Source: an uncultured Acidimicrobiales bacterium | Lineage (GTDB): Bacteria > Actinomycetota > Acidimicrobiia > Acidimicrobiales > SHLQ01 | Direction of reading: 5' to 3' | NCBI GenBank assembly: GCA_937922235.1 | Contig: CAKZVC010000035.1 | Coordinates: 1 to 41,355, forward strand | Length of the DNA stretch: 41,355 nucleotides | Shown: in pieces, positions 32,290 through 41,355 of the stretch | How positions within the stretch are numbered: position 1 is the first letter of the stretch | How the letters are laid out: every line of letters begins with the position of its first letter | Made by a program: the position numbers and the translations under genes | Notes under the pieces: model-generated | Database searches by the model: none | Told to the model about the DNA's origin: nothing | The model's input: only the letters and a program-made list of their open reading frames with translations

Positions 32290-35063
32290 CACTCGATGTG
32301 ATCGGTCGGGCCGAAACGGTTCCAAATTCGATCGAACTGAAATTGCTTCGCCTTGTCGTCACCGAAGAACAAGTCATCGACCAGCGGCTCGATCTGATAT
32401 TTCCAGATTTCTGCGAGGCGATTTCGATCGAGACCGGTCTTCATGAAGTAGCTGGGGCCGAGGAGCAGATGATCTCCGCCAAGCTCCTTGCGGAGTATGG
32501 CGTTCACCTCATCGACCAGATCAGCAACCCATGCAGGTTCCTCGTTGTTCTCGAGCCACGCCGCGAGAACCGTGGCGATTGGATTGCCCGGCCGATCGTC
32601 CGGAACAAACGGCACGAAATGAAACCGTCGCCGCAGCGCCGCATCGACTGTGGCGATCGAGCGGTCGGCAGTGTTCATCGTGCCGATGATCCACAAGTTC
32701 TCTGGCAACGAGAATGGCTCTTCTGGTCGGTACAGAGGATTGATCTCCCGGTCTCGATACTCGAGCAAGAAGAGAAGCTCTCCGAGAACTTTCGACAAGT
32801 TGGCCCGGTTGATCTCATCGATGATCAACACGTGTGGCCGCTGAAGTGAGTCTGACCGCGCCCGCTCAGCCATGATGCGAAGCGGGCCGTCCACGAGCTT
32901 GTAGACGATCTTGTCATCGCCAGCAGTCAGCGGCCGATACCCCTCGAAGAAGTCCTCGTAACTTGTTGACGGATGGAACTGCACCAACATTCGGCGATCC
33001 GGTGACGGCGCAATTGCCTGCACGAGCTCTTGTGCTACGTAGGTCTTACCGGTGCCTGGAGGGCCGTAAAAGACCAACTGCCGATGAGCTTCAAGAAGGT
33101 CAGCAATCTCTTGAAGAAACGACCTGTCAAGTGAGAGATGATCGGCTGCGGCACCAATGGGGTCGGAATCGTCGACCTCAACCGAGACCTGCTCAACAGG
33201 AAGCCCCGTCTCTTCGACTCGACCCAGGAGCCAGTACAGGAAACGACTTTGAGCCAGGCTGTTTCCGGGAGCAACATGGTCGACCGCAGCCTTGAGGGAA
33301 TCGTTCGAAGCAACCTGCCGCTCACCCGCACTAGTAGAAGACAGGGCCGGCACCTCGAGCGACAACGCCTTGAGCATCGATGCCTTTCCTTTATCACCCG
33401 TGAACGGGTATACGAGGAGGAACTCTTCCGGCCGCGCAACGGCGAGGAGCTTCATGATTGCCCCTTCCTTGAAGCCGCGAAGGCCAAGGTCACCCTCATC
33501 CATGATTCGGTCGATTCGCTTTGGAAGCGGATCGGAGTCATCCCAAAGCAGGTACTCAATCGCCGCGAGGAAACGATCGATCGTGTCGGAGCCTGCATCT
33601 GAGAGGGTCGTATGCAGAATGCTCTGGGGGCCTGGGTTTCCGTAGGTGCCCCCGCCGTAGATCCGACGAAGTTCAGATAGCGGGACGGAAGCAATTCGAT
33701 CTGGTTGAAGCAACTCGGACCATTCACGCTGTGCTCGACGATCTTTGCGGTCCGCGTCTGTCGGGAACTCGGACTCGGCGAGGAACTCTGCGTAGAGAAA
33801 AGACAAAGAGCCATCATCCGCCGGTTTGCTGTCCAGAACAAGAGAGGATGAGCTATCGCTTTCGGTAAAGGCAGCCAACGCTGGCCCCAGTGCCTCGGCC
33901 GTCTCGAGGATGAACGATTCAAGATCGGCGTAGCCGGCGACAGCTACAAGCGAAGATGAGCGGCCCAAAAGAGCTGAGCCTGGGATCTCTCGAACGTCAC
34001 GGTCGGGATCGGCCGGTCCCCACAAATGCCAGGCTGTGCCAGCAGGTTCGTTGCCGTGCAAGGTTTCGATGAATGTCTGGCTCCATCCCTTGGTGTTTCG
34101 GTTCGCAGCAGTCAACCCAAACAGGACCTGATTACGCTCGACGACCAAACGAAAGGAAGGCATGTCGCCGTCACGTTGAGGTGTCCAGGAGATCCAGAGG
34201 TTCTCTCGAAGGCGGTCGTCCTTCCAGAAGATGTTCGGCCGCCCCCGCTTGAGCTTGTGCTCAATCGTCTCGGCGAGCTGGTTCTCGATGGACTTGGCAA
34301 GGCTTCGCGACATCTCGCGCAGCAGGGTGAGGCTCTGCTCGTTCTCTCTGAACAACGACGCGTTATCACCACTACTTGAGGCAAGTGGGACTCGGTCTAG
34401 ACGATCAGCCGCCGTAGCGTCGAGACCGTATTGGCCCGTCTCATGGACCAGACCGAGCACCTGCTCTGCCTCCTCAAATGAACCGAAGCGCTGAACATGT
34501 TCTCGGTACTCCTCATATTGCTCCCAAGGTGAGCCCTTTGGGTGCGAGAGGAACCCGCAATTCGCCATTGCCTTGTAGGCAGACGCCCACATCACTGGCC
34601 ACTGTTCGGGAGAGTTCAACCACCAAAACCAAGACAGAAGTGGTGCGACCCGACCGACAGCAGCAGATGACCCAGCGGCGCGAAGCTCAACTGTTGTTCG
34701 TTCGAGCTCGCTCATCAAGCGTTCTGCATCATCTTCCGTCTCAGGAGCTTCGATTGCTCGCAGGAAGAATCGGCTCATAGCTGCAGTGTCACCATCATTA
34801 ACGAGCTGATTGAACATCATTGCGCCGTTTGGGCCCGCGAAACCCCAGGCCCGCTTACCGCGCGACCAAGAATCAAGAGATTGACGTAGTGCCAGAACAT
34901 CACCCGTCGAGCGAAAGGAGTCGATGAGCCCCATCAGCTCGTCGCGATCCGACCGACTGTCGATCGTTTCCTCCCGAGCCACTTGAAGTCGCGCAGCCAC
35001 CTGAGCTTTCAGCTGCTCGTATCGCGCAACTCGAAACGCCCACTCCATATCGCTATGACTCAT
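32289..35063 (-). CDS. mcrB: McrB, AAA+ GTPase subunit of type IV restriction
   Basis: A 924-residue McrB protein. The C-terminal AAA+ domain has Walker A GPPGTGKT (667-674), Walker B LIIDEIN (746-752) and the McrB signature MNTADRS (796-802), followed by ALRRRF. These features mark GTP-driven McrB rather than other AAA+ proteins. Residues ~495-575 contain the accessory segment with GLRGF seen in many McrB homologues. The first ~490 residues are unlike the E. coli modified-base reader and probably carry the target specificity. The start is ATG 35063 with GGTGG before it. It forms a TGATG junction with mcrC. Confidence 0.92.
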   Translation of the reverse strand: MSHSDMEWAFRVARYEQLKAQVAARLQVAREETIDSRSDRDELMGLIDSFRSTGDVLALRQSLDSWSRGKRAWGFAGPNGAMMFNQLVNDGDTAAMSRFFLRAIEAPETEDDAERLMSELERTTVELRAAGSSAAVGRVAPLLSWFWWLNSPEQWPVMWASAYKAMANCGFLSHPKGSPWEQYEEYREHVQRFGSFEEAEQVLGLVHETGQYGLDATAADRLDRVPLASSSGDNASLFRENEQSLTLLREMSRSLAKSIENQLAETIEHKLKRGRPNIFWKDDRLRENLWISWTPQRDGDMPSFRLVVERNQVLFGLTAANRNTKGWSQTFIETLHGNEPAGTAWHLWGPADPDRDVREIPGSALLGRSSSLVAVAGYADLESFILETAEALGPALAAFTESDSSSSLVLDSKPADDGSLSFLYAEFLAESEFPTDADRKDRRAQREWSELLQPDRIASVPLSELRRIYGGGTYGNPGPQSILHTTLSDAGSDTIDRFLAAIEYLLWDDSDPLPKRIDRIMDEGDLGLRGFKEGAIMKLLAVARPEEFLLVYPFTGDKGKASMLKALSLEVPALSSTSAGERQVASNDSLKAAVDHVAPGNSLAQSRFLYWLLGRVEETGLPVEQVSVEVDDSDPIGAAADHLSLDRSFLQEIADLLEAHRQLVFYGPPGTGKTYVAQELVQAIAPSPDRRMLVQFHPSTSYEDFFEGYRPLTAGDDKIVYKLVDGPLRIMAERARSDSLQRPHVLIIDEINRANLSKVLGELLFLLEYRDREINPLYRPEEPFSLPENLWIIGTMNTADRSIATVDAALRRRFHFVPFVPDDRPGNPIATVLAAWLENNEEPAWVADLVDEVNAILRKELGGDHLLLGPSYFMKTGLDRNRLAEIWKYQIEPLVDDLFFGDDKAKQFQFDRIWNRFGPTDHIE

Positions 35064-35201
35064 TGATTTCCACCATGGATCGACCTTAGAGCCAATCGGT
35101 TGTGGTGGCGTATAGATAAGTGGCGACAGGTCGATTGACGACTAGGCGACCCATTCACAACGAAACCTTCATCCGGTCTCGGTGGTGTCGACGAAAAGCA
35201 A

Positions 35202-35219
35202 CTAATCCATTTGGACTAG
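35202..35219. promoter_or_regulatory. 18-base palindrome between mcrB and divergent gene
   Basis: CTAATCCATTTGGACTAG reads as an inverted repeat with one mismatched pair. It ends 17 bases before the ATG at 35236, in the 172-base divergent gap. It is suited to an operator. Confidence 0.45.
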
Positions 35220-35235
35220 ATACCGATGGATTCCC

Positions 35236-35976
35236 ATGTCGTCCTCGAACTTACTAACCCTGATTGTGGGAATCGCTGGCTCCGCTATCACAATCCTGCA
35301 CGCCGAACTTGTTCGCGCTGGCAAGCTGTGGACTCGGTCCCGGTTTCGAATTCAAGCTGCCAACAACGAGCTCCTCAATCTCTGTCTGCTGTCATTCATG
35401 CGCGGGAATCTGAACCCCCGAATGGTTACCTGGATAGCGGAGTCGATCGCACGGCAGGCCAAGGTGAAACGTAGGGACCTCCTTACCCACACCGAGCTGA
35501 GGAATGACCTGTCTGCGCAGCTTGCGGCATCCGCGCTCGTGGACGCGAACGCTCAAGAAACACTTGAAGCGCTCGAAAGGCGCATTCCCTCCCTTGTTCG
35601 CGAAGACGAGGAACGGGCACAACGACGACTAGACCTCGGCCGTCAAACAAGCCTGGCGCTTATGGTTGGCGCGATCGCCGCAATCGCCACAATGTTGGTG
35701 CAACTTGGGTCGCCAGCTCCGCCAGACACCGTTGTGTTAGCAGGCGTGGTCGCCTTTGCTCTCTTCGCCGCCATCGCCACATTACGGTTCGCTGCGCGAA
35801 TTTCGGATCTTGAAGCAGTCGTTCAACAACGGAACGCGGATGAGTTCAACGAAGAGGAAGCTGCCCGCACACTCGAAGCACGCACGGCATCGCCGACTGT
35901 TGTGGTGTCCACACCGAATGCGGACAACGGAGACGACTCGCTCAGCGAAGCTTACCAAGCGACAAAGAAGCGGTGA
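35236..35976 (+). CDS. Membrane protein divergent from mcrB
   Basis: A 246-residue protein. Hydrophobic helices lie at about 4-24, 139-157 and 165-183, with a ~110-residue charged cytosolic helical region between the first and second. The C-terminal ~60 residues are acidic and coiled. No family is recognised. It starts at ATG 35236 behind a palindrome and is transcribed away from mcrB. Its position at the edge of the defence island allows, but does not show, a defence role such as a membrane effector. Confidence 0.65.
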   Translation: MSSSNLLTLIVGIAGSAITILHAELVRAGKLWTRSRFRIQAANNELLNLCLLSFMRGNLNPRMVTWIAESIARQAKVKRRDLLTHTELRNDLSAQLAASALVDANAQETLEALERRIPSLVREDEERAQRRLDLGRQTSLALMVGAIAAIATMLVQLGSPAPPDTVVLAGVVAFALFAAIATLRFAARISDLEAVVQQRNADEFNEEEAARTLEARTASPTVVVSTPNADNGDDSLSEAYQATKKR

Positions 35977-36021
35977 GCAGGTGACCGTTGGTTGATTCAC
36001 CTTCTTGATCAACAATTCGGT

Positions 36022-36165
36022 GTGACAGACGGCTACGACATCATCGGCGACGTGTACGGGTAAGCGGGCAAGCTTGTGCAGCTGCTGCACACGATGGGAT
36101 ATGGCCAGGTTGACGGTACAGACCTGCGACCTCATCAGTCCAGCTTTGTTGGAAATCCCAATTGC
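36022..36165 (+). pseudogene. Duplicated, broken 5' end of a metallophosphatase gene
   Basis: A GTG frame reads TDGYDIIGDVYG and then hits a TAA stop. Reading through gives AGKLVQLLHTMGYGQVDG. The intact gene at 41198 reads TDGYDIIGDVHGCAGKLEQLLHTMG. The metal-binding His of GDVHG is changed to Tyr and the next Cys codon to a stop. Similarity fades by about 36165. The rest of 35977-36269 holds nothing else I can identify. Confidence 0.8.
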
Positions 36166-36269
36166 GGCCGAGCCTCTTGTCCAACTCTTTCGTGGGCAGG
36201 TCCGCCAACGGACGCGAACACTCCTCAGGCCTTACCACCGCTGAGACAGGCAACAACGAGATCATCTCG

Positions 36270-36671
36270 CTACACGATCAGAGCGTGCGAGCCGAGAGTT
36301 GCCCGGTCGATCGCGCTGACGAGACCCTCGTGCAAGAACGGGATGTTGTCGCCCTCATCACCACTGATCCGGCCGACGACCTTTTCCATTGCCAAGAATC
36401 CAACGCTGTAATCCGGAAGCCCGCACACGAGCAATGGCTGTCGCCGCTCCTCGAACATCTGGTACTCGCCACCGTGAAGCGTCTTCGCCGTGTGTAGCAC
36501 GTAGCTGCCGACGAGATTAGTCATCCACACGCGGCGGGTCTCTTCGCTCACCTGCCCCTTGTGTGCAGCGCCGAGGACTTCCTCAACCATGATCCGACCA
36601 TCATCAACCGAAGGCGAATGCGTCATGAGCCGCGACGCCGACTCCCCAACTTCACCCGGGTAGTTCGCCAC
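36270..36671 (-). CDS. Hypothetical protein
   Basis: A 133-codon frame with a plausible protein composition and no known family. Readable blocks are VDDGRIMVEEVLGAAHKG, RRVWMTNLVGSYVL and LLVCGLPDYSVGFLAMEKV. It has no signal peptide or membrane segment. The GTG start at 36671 has GAGGAG only three bases upstream. The same frame stays open for about 35 codons further upstream without a good start, so the gene may be truncated at its 5' end. It lies in the rearranged segment between the two metallophosphatase copies. Confidence 0.45.
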   Translation of the reverse strand: MANYPGEVGESASRLMTHSPSVDDGRIMVEEVLGAAHKGQVSEETRRVWMTNLVGSYVLHTAKTLHGGEYQMFEERRQPLLVCGLPDYSVGFLAMEKVVGRISGDEGDNIPFLHEGLVSAIDRATLGSHALIV

Positions 36672-36868
36672 AATCTCCTCGTAGGCGGGCGCAGTGGTGT
36701 GACGAGTCCCATAGGTTCGGCACCCTGGGGTTCGGGCCGTTTGGCTCGGTGCTCTGACTGTTGTTCGTCAATTGCAGAAGACTTCACAGGTATTGGTATG
36801 CACCGTGGTCCACTCGGTCGGTCCATCGGCGTGGCACCCCAAAATGTCCGCAGCCATACGTGCCTTGA

Positions 36869-37060
36869 TCACAACGTCGCCATGGTCTGAGAAACCGTTG
36901 GCGGCGTGAGCGGGCCTTCGCCCTGCACCTGCCAGAGCCATTCGCCCGTGCCGGCCTCATCGAAGCGGGCGGTATACAACGGGACGTGATCGAGCGGACT
37001 ACGACCCCGTGCCTGTTCACTCTTCCAGTTGCGGTCGCACACACTCATAGATGTAGTCAA
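36869..37060 (-). pseudogene. Possible HicB-like fragment
   Basis: A 63-codon ATG frame whose second half, LYTARFDEAGTGEWLWQVQ, resembles the first strands of HicB-type antitoxins. The conserved remainder of that fold is missing. It may be a truncated gene. Otherwise 36672-37090 shows nothing supportable. Confidence 0.25.
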
Positions 37061-37090
37061 AGGGTTGATCGTCGGCAGCTTCTCACCTGG

Positions 37091-40000
37091 CTAGATGCGG
37101 CTTTCGCAGGACCTCATAAAGGTTGGCTCCCCATCAATTCGGCACTCATCGGAATGAGCACCGCCTCGAACCACGTCGCCTCTCGAAACGATCAATAGGT
37201 CACGCCCATTGGCACCGTTCATGTCATCGCGGCCTTTGCCTCCGTCTAGAAGGTCGTCGTCTCTTCCACCGCGCATCCAATCATTGCCCTCGAACCCGTA
37301 CATCGCGTCGATGCCTGAGCCACCTTGCATCCGGTCCCAGCGCGTCGACCCGAAGATCGTGTCATCGCCAGCACCACCGAACATGCGCGCCCCGGCGGTG
37401 TCATCGCGCCTGCCACCTTCCCCTCCATCTGCTGATACGAGAAGGTCGTCGCCTTGCGCTCCATAGAGCACATCGCGCCCTCGTCCACCCACGATGACAT
37501 CATTTCCGGTTCCTCCGCAGAGGATGTCATCGCCATCAAGACCAAAGATCTCATCGTTGCCCTGAAGAGCAGCAATTACATCCGGACCAGAAGTTCCAAG
37601 GAGCACATCGTCGCCACTTGTGCCAACGATCGTCGCCTCGAAGCCACCACAGAACACCACCTTTGCAGGTGGTACCGGGGGTTCTTCAGGAATAAAGGGC
37701 ACCTCTGGCACAACGACAATGGCTCTCGGGCAACCATTGTTGTCAAAGGGACCCGCCTTCAACGGACAATGGTCGCTCAGATCTGACATTCCGTCTCCGT
37801 CAGTATCGCGAACGATTGGGCATGGCTCTCCCGGTTCTGAAGCCGGGCCAGCTCCTTGATCGTTTATGGCTCGGATCTGGTAGCGCAGGCCACCAGCGGG
37901 CTCCCCGATACTGTCCATTCGCCTCGAGGAGGGCGCATCGACCCAAATGCCACCGACCGAATTGCCCTGCGAATCAAGAGCTCGATACTGATACCCCGTC
38001 GCTCCCGACACAGCTGGCCATGTCACTACATAGGTGGCAAACCGAGTTGCAGGAATATCGAACACGCACGCTGGCGCCGGGGTCTTCGCAGGCGGCTGGA
38101 GTTCAACATATGTCGACGTCAGCCGAGCCGTGATTGATAGCCCGGAACTCACATCACGAAAGACAATGCGATGTTCACCATTGGGTGGAGTGCTGTTGAA
38201 ATTCCAACGCCAGCTAAACGCACCCTTCTCATTGGCTGTGATCGTTTGGTCGTACGATGCTGCTGGATACGCCTGACCACCTGGCAAGAAGGCAGAGACA
38301 CTGACCTCGCCATTCGCGGTGAACCCATAGCCGATTCCGACGAATCTCGCTCCAGGCCCACCTGTGCCCGCTTCATTAGTTAGCTGAGGCGCAGCCGGAA
38401 TGCGACACACCGAACTCCAGGCCGACGGTTCACCAGTGCCGGCTGAGTTTATGGCGCGTACTCGGAACTGATGTGCCACGTTAATACTTGGGTCTGTGGC
38501 AAACGTCTCGAGACCCAACCCGACCGAGACCCAACTACCAGACGAACCCGCGCGATGTTGTTGGACTTCGTAGCGAATGATCGATGCCCCATTCGCTGCG
38601 GGTGCGGTCCAAGAAGACGAAATCCGTCCGTCGCTGCGACTCTGACACACCGGCTTGGGTGGAGCTGCCGGGGCCGAAGCACTGTTGATCGACACCGTTT
38701 TACATCCGAGCAGAACGCTGTCGCCTTGGTGCAAATTAAGGGCGTATGCACATACCGGCTGACTTCCACGCTTCTTCGTCGTCAACTTTACCGAGAACCC
38801 GTGTCGTGATCCCGCCCATGGGTACGCGCCAGCGACGTCAGGCCTCGCAACACTGGCGTTTCCAAGATTGTGCCGTTCAGCTCCATGCTGTCCTGCTCGG
38901 CCCCCGATGTAGACATGAACGGCGCTAGCACGAGTCGGGTCGTTCGGATCGAACGCCCAACCCCGTACGTCGACTTCGCCCAAAGCAGAAGAGGACGCAG
39001 AGTTGAAGCTGCCGACCGGGTTGTTGGCGTTGATTGCCGGCTGGCTGGTGTGGCGGGTAAGCGAAACGTCGTCGAAATTGAACTGAACGTTGGGAGTTCC
39101 CATATAGAACTCCACGCGCAGAGCTGTATTGCGAGACTTGGTTATCGGCAGTACAACATCGACTGGCGTCCACTGGTTGCCAATGAAGGTCACCGTGTTC
39201 ACCCCTTCTTGGTTTGGACCAAGAGCCCAGAGCGCTGTGGTGAGTTGCACCTTCTGTGAGCGCGTCGTCTTTGCCCACACACGCAGTCGGTAGTAGCTGC
39301 CCACGGTCGGAGTCGCTCGGAAGTCTTGACCGACGGACCCTCCAGCGGCGCTCGTGTTCGCCTCCAAAAAACCTCGACCGCTTCGCGGTCGACCTGGACG
39401 ATTTAGATACACCGAACGGTTAACCGTCGTTTCAAGGTTGCACCCGTTAGGACAGTGGATCTTCTTCCATCCCCGGTTGCCACTCTCGAAGCCCCCGTTT
39501 AGCAGCCAGCCGCTTGGGGGTGGTGGAGGAGGCGGTGGTGGAGGAGGAGGAGGCGGGGGTGGCGGCGGTTGGATGGTGTCCAAAATCCACTCGCGCACCT
39601 TTGGTGCGCCGACAGATACGCCACCTTCAACGACGGTTGTCCCCCTGTGGACAGCAATCTGCACCCATCGCCCGTCCATCCAGCCAACCCATGCCCCTCC
39701 TGAGTCACCGCCTAGCACGTAGACACCGTCTTCGGCGTCGGTCTTCACGAAGCAGCGAGTATCCCCTGCAGGCCCAAAATACGACTGACAGAAACGAGTC
39801 ATCCGATACGAGCCATCAGGGGTCTTGCGCAGTACATCGCTCATCGTGCCCGGCCGAGCTTCGGGGATACCGAACACGATCTCAGCCTTAGTAGATCCCC
39901 ACCCGAAATATGTGACGCCCTCATCAATCAAGACGTCGCTCTGCTGGTGAGATGTTGCTAACTCGATAGGAGTAACTCCGGCTGGCGCTTTAAGACGAAC

Positions 40001-40309
40001 TAGCGCAATGTCGTAGCCTGCAAGGGTCTTCGTCTGCGTAGTATCGAGTTCGATCTTCTGGCCACTTACCAAATGGACTCTTGTTGGCCCAGGATCAAGG
40101 CAGTGCTCAGCGGTTAGTACCCAACGGCTATGGACGACAGATCCAGAACAGAAACTGCGGTCGTTGTTCTCTATTCGAACTGACCAAGGAGCTTCGTTTT
40201 CGAATCCGGTCCAGCCGTTTGAAATCGCACTTACAGATGGCGCCGCCGCGATGTTCACCGATATGCAGACGAGAACCACCCAAACGCTTACCACTAGCTT
40301 TGCCCGCAT
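37091..40309 (-). CDS. Secreted mosaic trypsin-like serine protease with RTX repeats
   Basis: A 1072-residue exoprotein. A signal peptide covers about 1-28. Residues 30-246 form an S1 protease: triad His69 (TAEHC), Asp100 (YDIAL) and Ser203 (GGDSGGAWV). A proline-only linker of about 18 residues (248-265) leads to a carbohydrate-binding-like module (~266-420), a GWAFDPND domain (~425-545), a fibronectin III domain (~548-640), an Ig-like stretch, a second fibronectin-like domain, a thrombospondin type 3 motif (DTDGDGMSDLSDHCP) and RTX calcium repeats to the end. TAGGAG before ATG 40309 supports the start. It probably digests extracellular polymers and is calcium-stabilised. It has no membrane anchor. 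Confidence 0.9.
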   Translation of the reverse strand: MRAKLVVSVWVVLVCISVNIAAAPSVSAISNGWTGFENEAPWSVRIENNDRSFCSGSVVHSRWVLTAEHCLDPGPTRVHLVSGQKIELDTTQTKTLAGYDIALVRLKAPAGVTPIELATSHQQSDVLIDEGVTYFGWGSTKAEIVFGIPEARPGTMSDVLRKTPDGSYRMTRFCQSYFGPAGDTRCFVKTDAEDGVYVLGGDSGGAWVGWMDGRWVQIAVHRGTTVVEGGVSVGAPKVREWILDTIQPPPPPPPPPPPPPPPPPPSGWLLNGGFESGNRGWKKIHCPNGCNLETTVNRSVYLNRPGRPRSGRGFLEANTSAAGGSVGQDFRATPTVGSYYRLRVWAKTTRSQKVQLTTALWALGPNQEGVNTVTFIGNQWTPVDVVLPITKSRNTALRVEFYMGTPNVQFNFDDVSLTRHTSQPAINANNPVGSFNSASSSALGEVDVRGWAFDPNDPTRASAVHVYIGGRAGQHGAERHNLGNASVARPDVAGAYPWAGSRHGFSVKLTTKKRGSQPVCAYALNLHQGDSVLLGCKTVSINSASAPAAPPKPVCQSRSDGRISSSWTAPAANGASIIRYEVQQHRAGSSGSWVSVGLGLETFATDPSINVAHQFRVRAINSAGTGEPSAWSSVCRIPAAPQLTNEAGTGGPGARFVGIGYGFTANGEVSVSAFLPGGQAYPAASYDQTITANEKGAFSWRWNFNSTPPNGEHRIVFRDVSSGLSITARLTSTYVELQPPAKTPAPACVFDIPATRFATYVVTWPAVSGATGYQYRALDSQGNSVGGIWVDAPSSRRMDSIGEPAGGLRYQIRAINDQGAGPASEPGEPCPIVRDTDGDGMSDLSDHCPLKAGPFDNNGCPRAIVVVPEVPFIPEEPPVPPAKVVFCGGFEATIVGTSGDDVLLGTSGPDVIAALQGNDEIFGLDGDDILCGGTGNDVIVGGRGRDVLYGAQGDDLLVSADGGEGGRRDDTAGARMFGGAGDDTIFGSTRWDRMQGGSGIDAMYGFEGNDWMRGGRDDDLLDGGKGRDDMNGANGRDLLIVSRGDVVRGGAHSDECRIDGEPTFMRSCESRI
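39366..39392 (-). terminator. Terminator-like hairpin inside the protease gene
   Basis: TCGACCGC (39374-39381) pairs with GCGGTCGA (39385-39392) around three bases. On the coding (minus) strand the stem is followed by GG and six Ts (39366-39371). It lies within the carbohydrate-binding-like module. It could be a chance structure or an attenuator. Confidence 0.4.
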
Positions 40310-40389
40310 CCGCCACTCCTATCGACCGCCAATTGGCCCAAATATAGTCATCTTGAATGTTGCTTTGTCGAGTCGGACGCTCCCGAGAC

Positions 40390-41079
<690 letters not shown>

Positions 41080-41197
41080 CTACCCCCCAGTTTAGCTTGT
41101 CCAGCCTCAGTTTTGAAGTGATATTTGAGCTGCCAGAGCCGGATTTCTGACGCCCGCTGCGACCAATAATCGAGATTGCTGCGCCACACTGCAAGCA

Positions 41198-41355
41198 ATG
41201 ACAGACGGCTACGACATCATCGGCGACGTGCACGGATGTGCGGGCAAGCTTGAGCAGCTGCTGCACACGATGGGATATGGCGAGGTTGATGGTGCGTGGA
41301 AGCATCCGACGCGTCAGGCCGTGTTCGTTGGCGACTTCATCGACCGTGGGCCCGA
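41198..41355 (+). CDS. Metallophosphatase (5' end only)
   Basis: The first 52 codons of a calcineurin-like metallophosphatase, cut by the window edge. It carries GDVHG (residues 9-13) and GDFIDRGP (residues 45-52), the first two metal-binding motifs of the PPP-type phosphatase fold used by protein phosphatases, ApaH and PrpE. The reaction is dephosphorylation at a two-metal centre, and the substrate is not visible from this part. The start is ATG 41198. Its first ~45 codons are duplicated in broken form at 36022. Confidence 0.85.
   Translation, partial: MTDGYDIIGDVHGCAGKLEQLLHTMGYGEVDGAWKHPTRQAVFVGDFIDRGP

Overview
The window comes from a GC-rich actinobacterium. The evidence is two DinB/mycothiol-dependent isomerase-type proteins, a DUF2510 (WYPD) membrane protein, an HspR-type operator, PspC and SEC-C proteins, and RTX-repeat exoproteins. 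The style fits the class Acidimicrobiia (Ilumatobacter-like), but that placement is an inference. No rRNA, tRNA or CRISPR array was seen.

Layout. (1) 1-7301, minus strand: a five-gene operon in which every junction is a 4-base ATGA overlap. It encodes a SWIM zinc-finger protein, a DUF5691 protein, a MoxR-type AAA+ ATPase, a DUF5682 protein and a VWA protein that runs off the left edge. (2) 7349-16427: a mosaic of mostly single genes. These are an RTX/beta-helix exoprotein, a tail-anchored coiled-coil protein, two mycothiol-isomerase-like proteins, a lipoprotein, a sulfotransferase, small helical and membrane proteins, a secreted coiled-coil protein and an Hsp20 chaperone under a HAIR operator. 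A 315-base gap at 9579-9893 holds three stem-loops, the last followed by a T-run. (3) 15784-18397: toxin-antitoxin-like loci (AbrB/PIN-like, RHH/VapC, Panacea/SocA-like) with the first of two near-identical PspC genes. (4) 18516-25074: a SEC-C/TPR protein, a second copy of a small helical protein, the second PspC gene, an RTX gene remnant, a TPR protein, a DUF2510 protein and a pentapeptide-repeat membrane protein.

(5) 25206-35063, minus strand: a defence island. McrB and McrC (type IV restriction) lie upstream of a three-gene operon encoding a large MmeI-like adenine methyltransferase without a visible nuclease, a DEAD/DEAH helicase and a T5orf172 GIY-YIG nuclease. The three probably form one split restriction-modification machine. 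A small membrane protein is divergent from mcrB, and the gap between them contains an 18-base palindrome.

(6) 35977-41355: a rearranged segment. A dead copy of the first ~45 codons of a metallophosphatase gene (36022) and the intact start of that gene (41198) flank an unrecognised gene, a 1072-residue mosaic secreted trypsin-like protease with RTX repeats, and a frameshifted IS3-family transposase remnant.

The strongest candidates for new biology are the MTase-helicase-GIY-YIG operon with its shared helical motif, the DUF5682/MoxR/VWA operon, the structured gap at 9640-9845, the duplicated PspC regulon and the metallophosphatase duplication.
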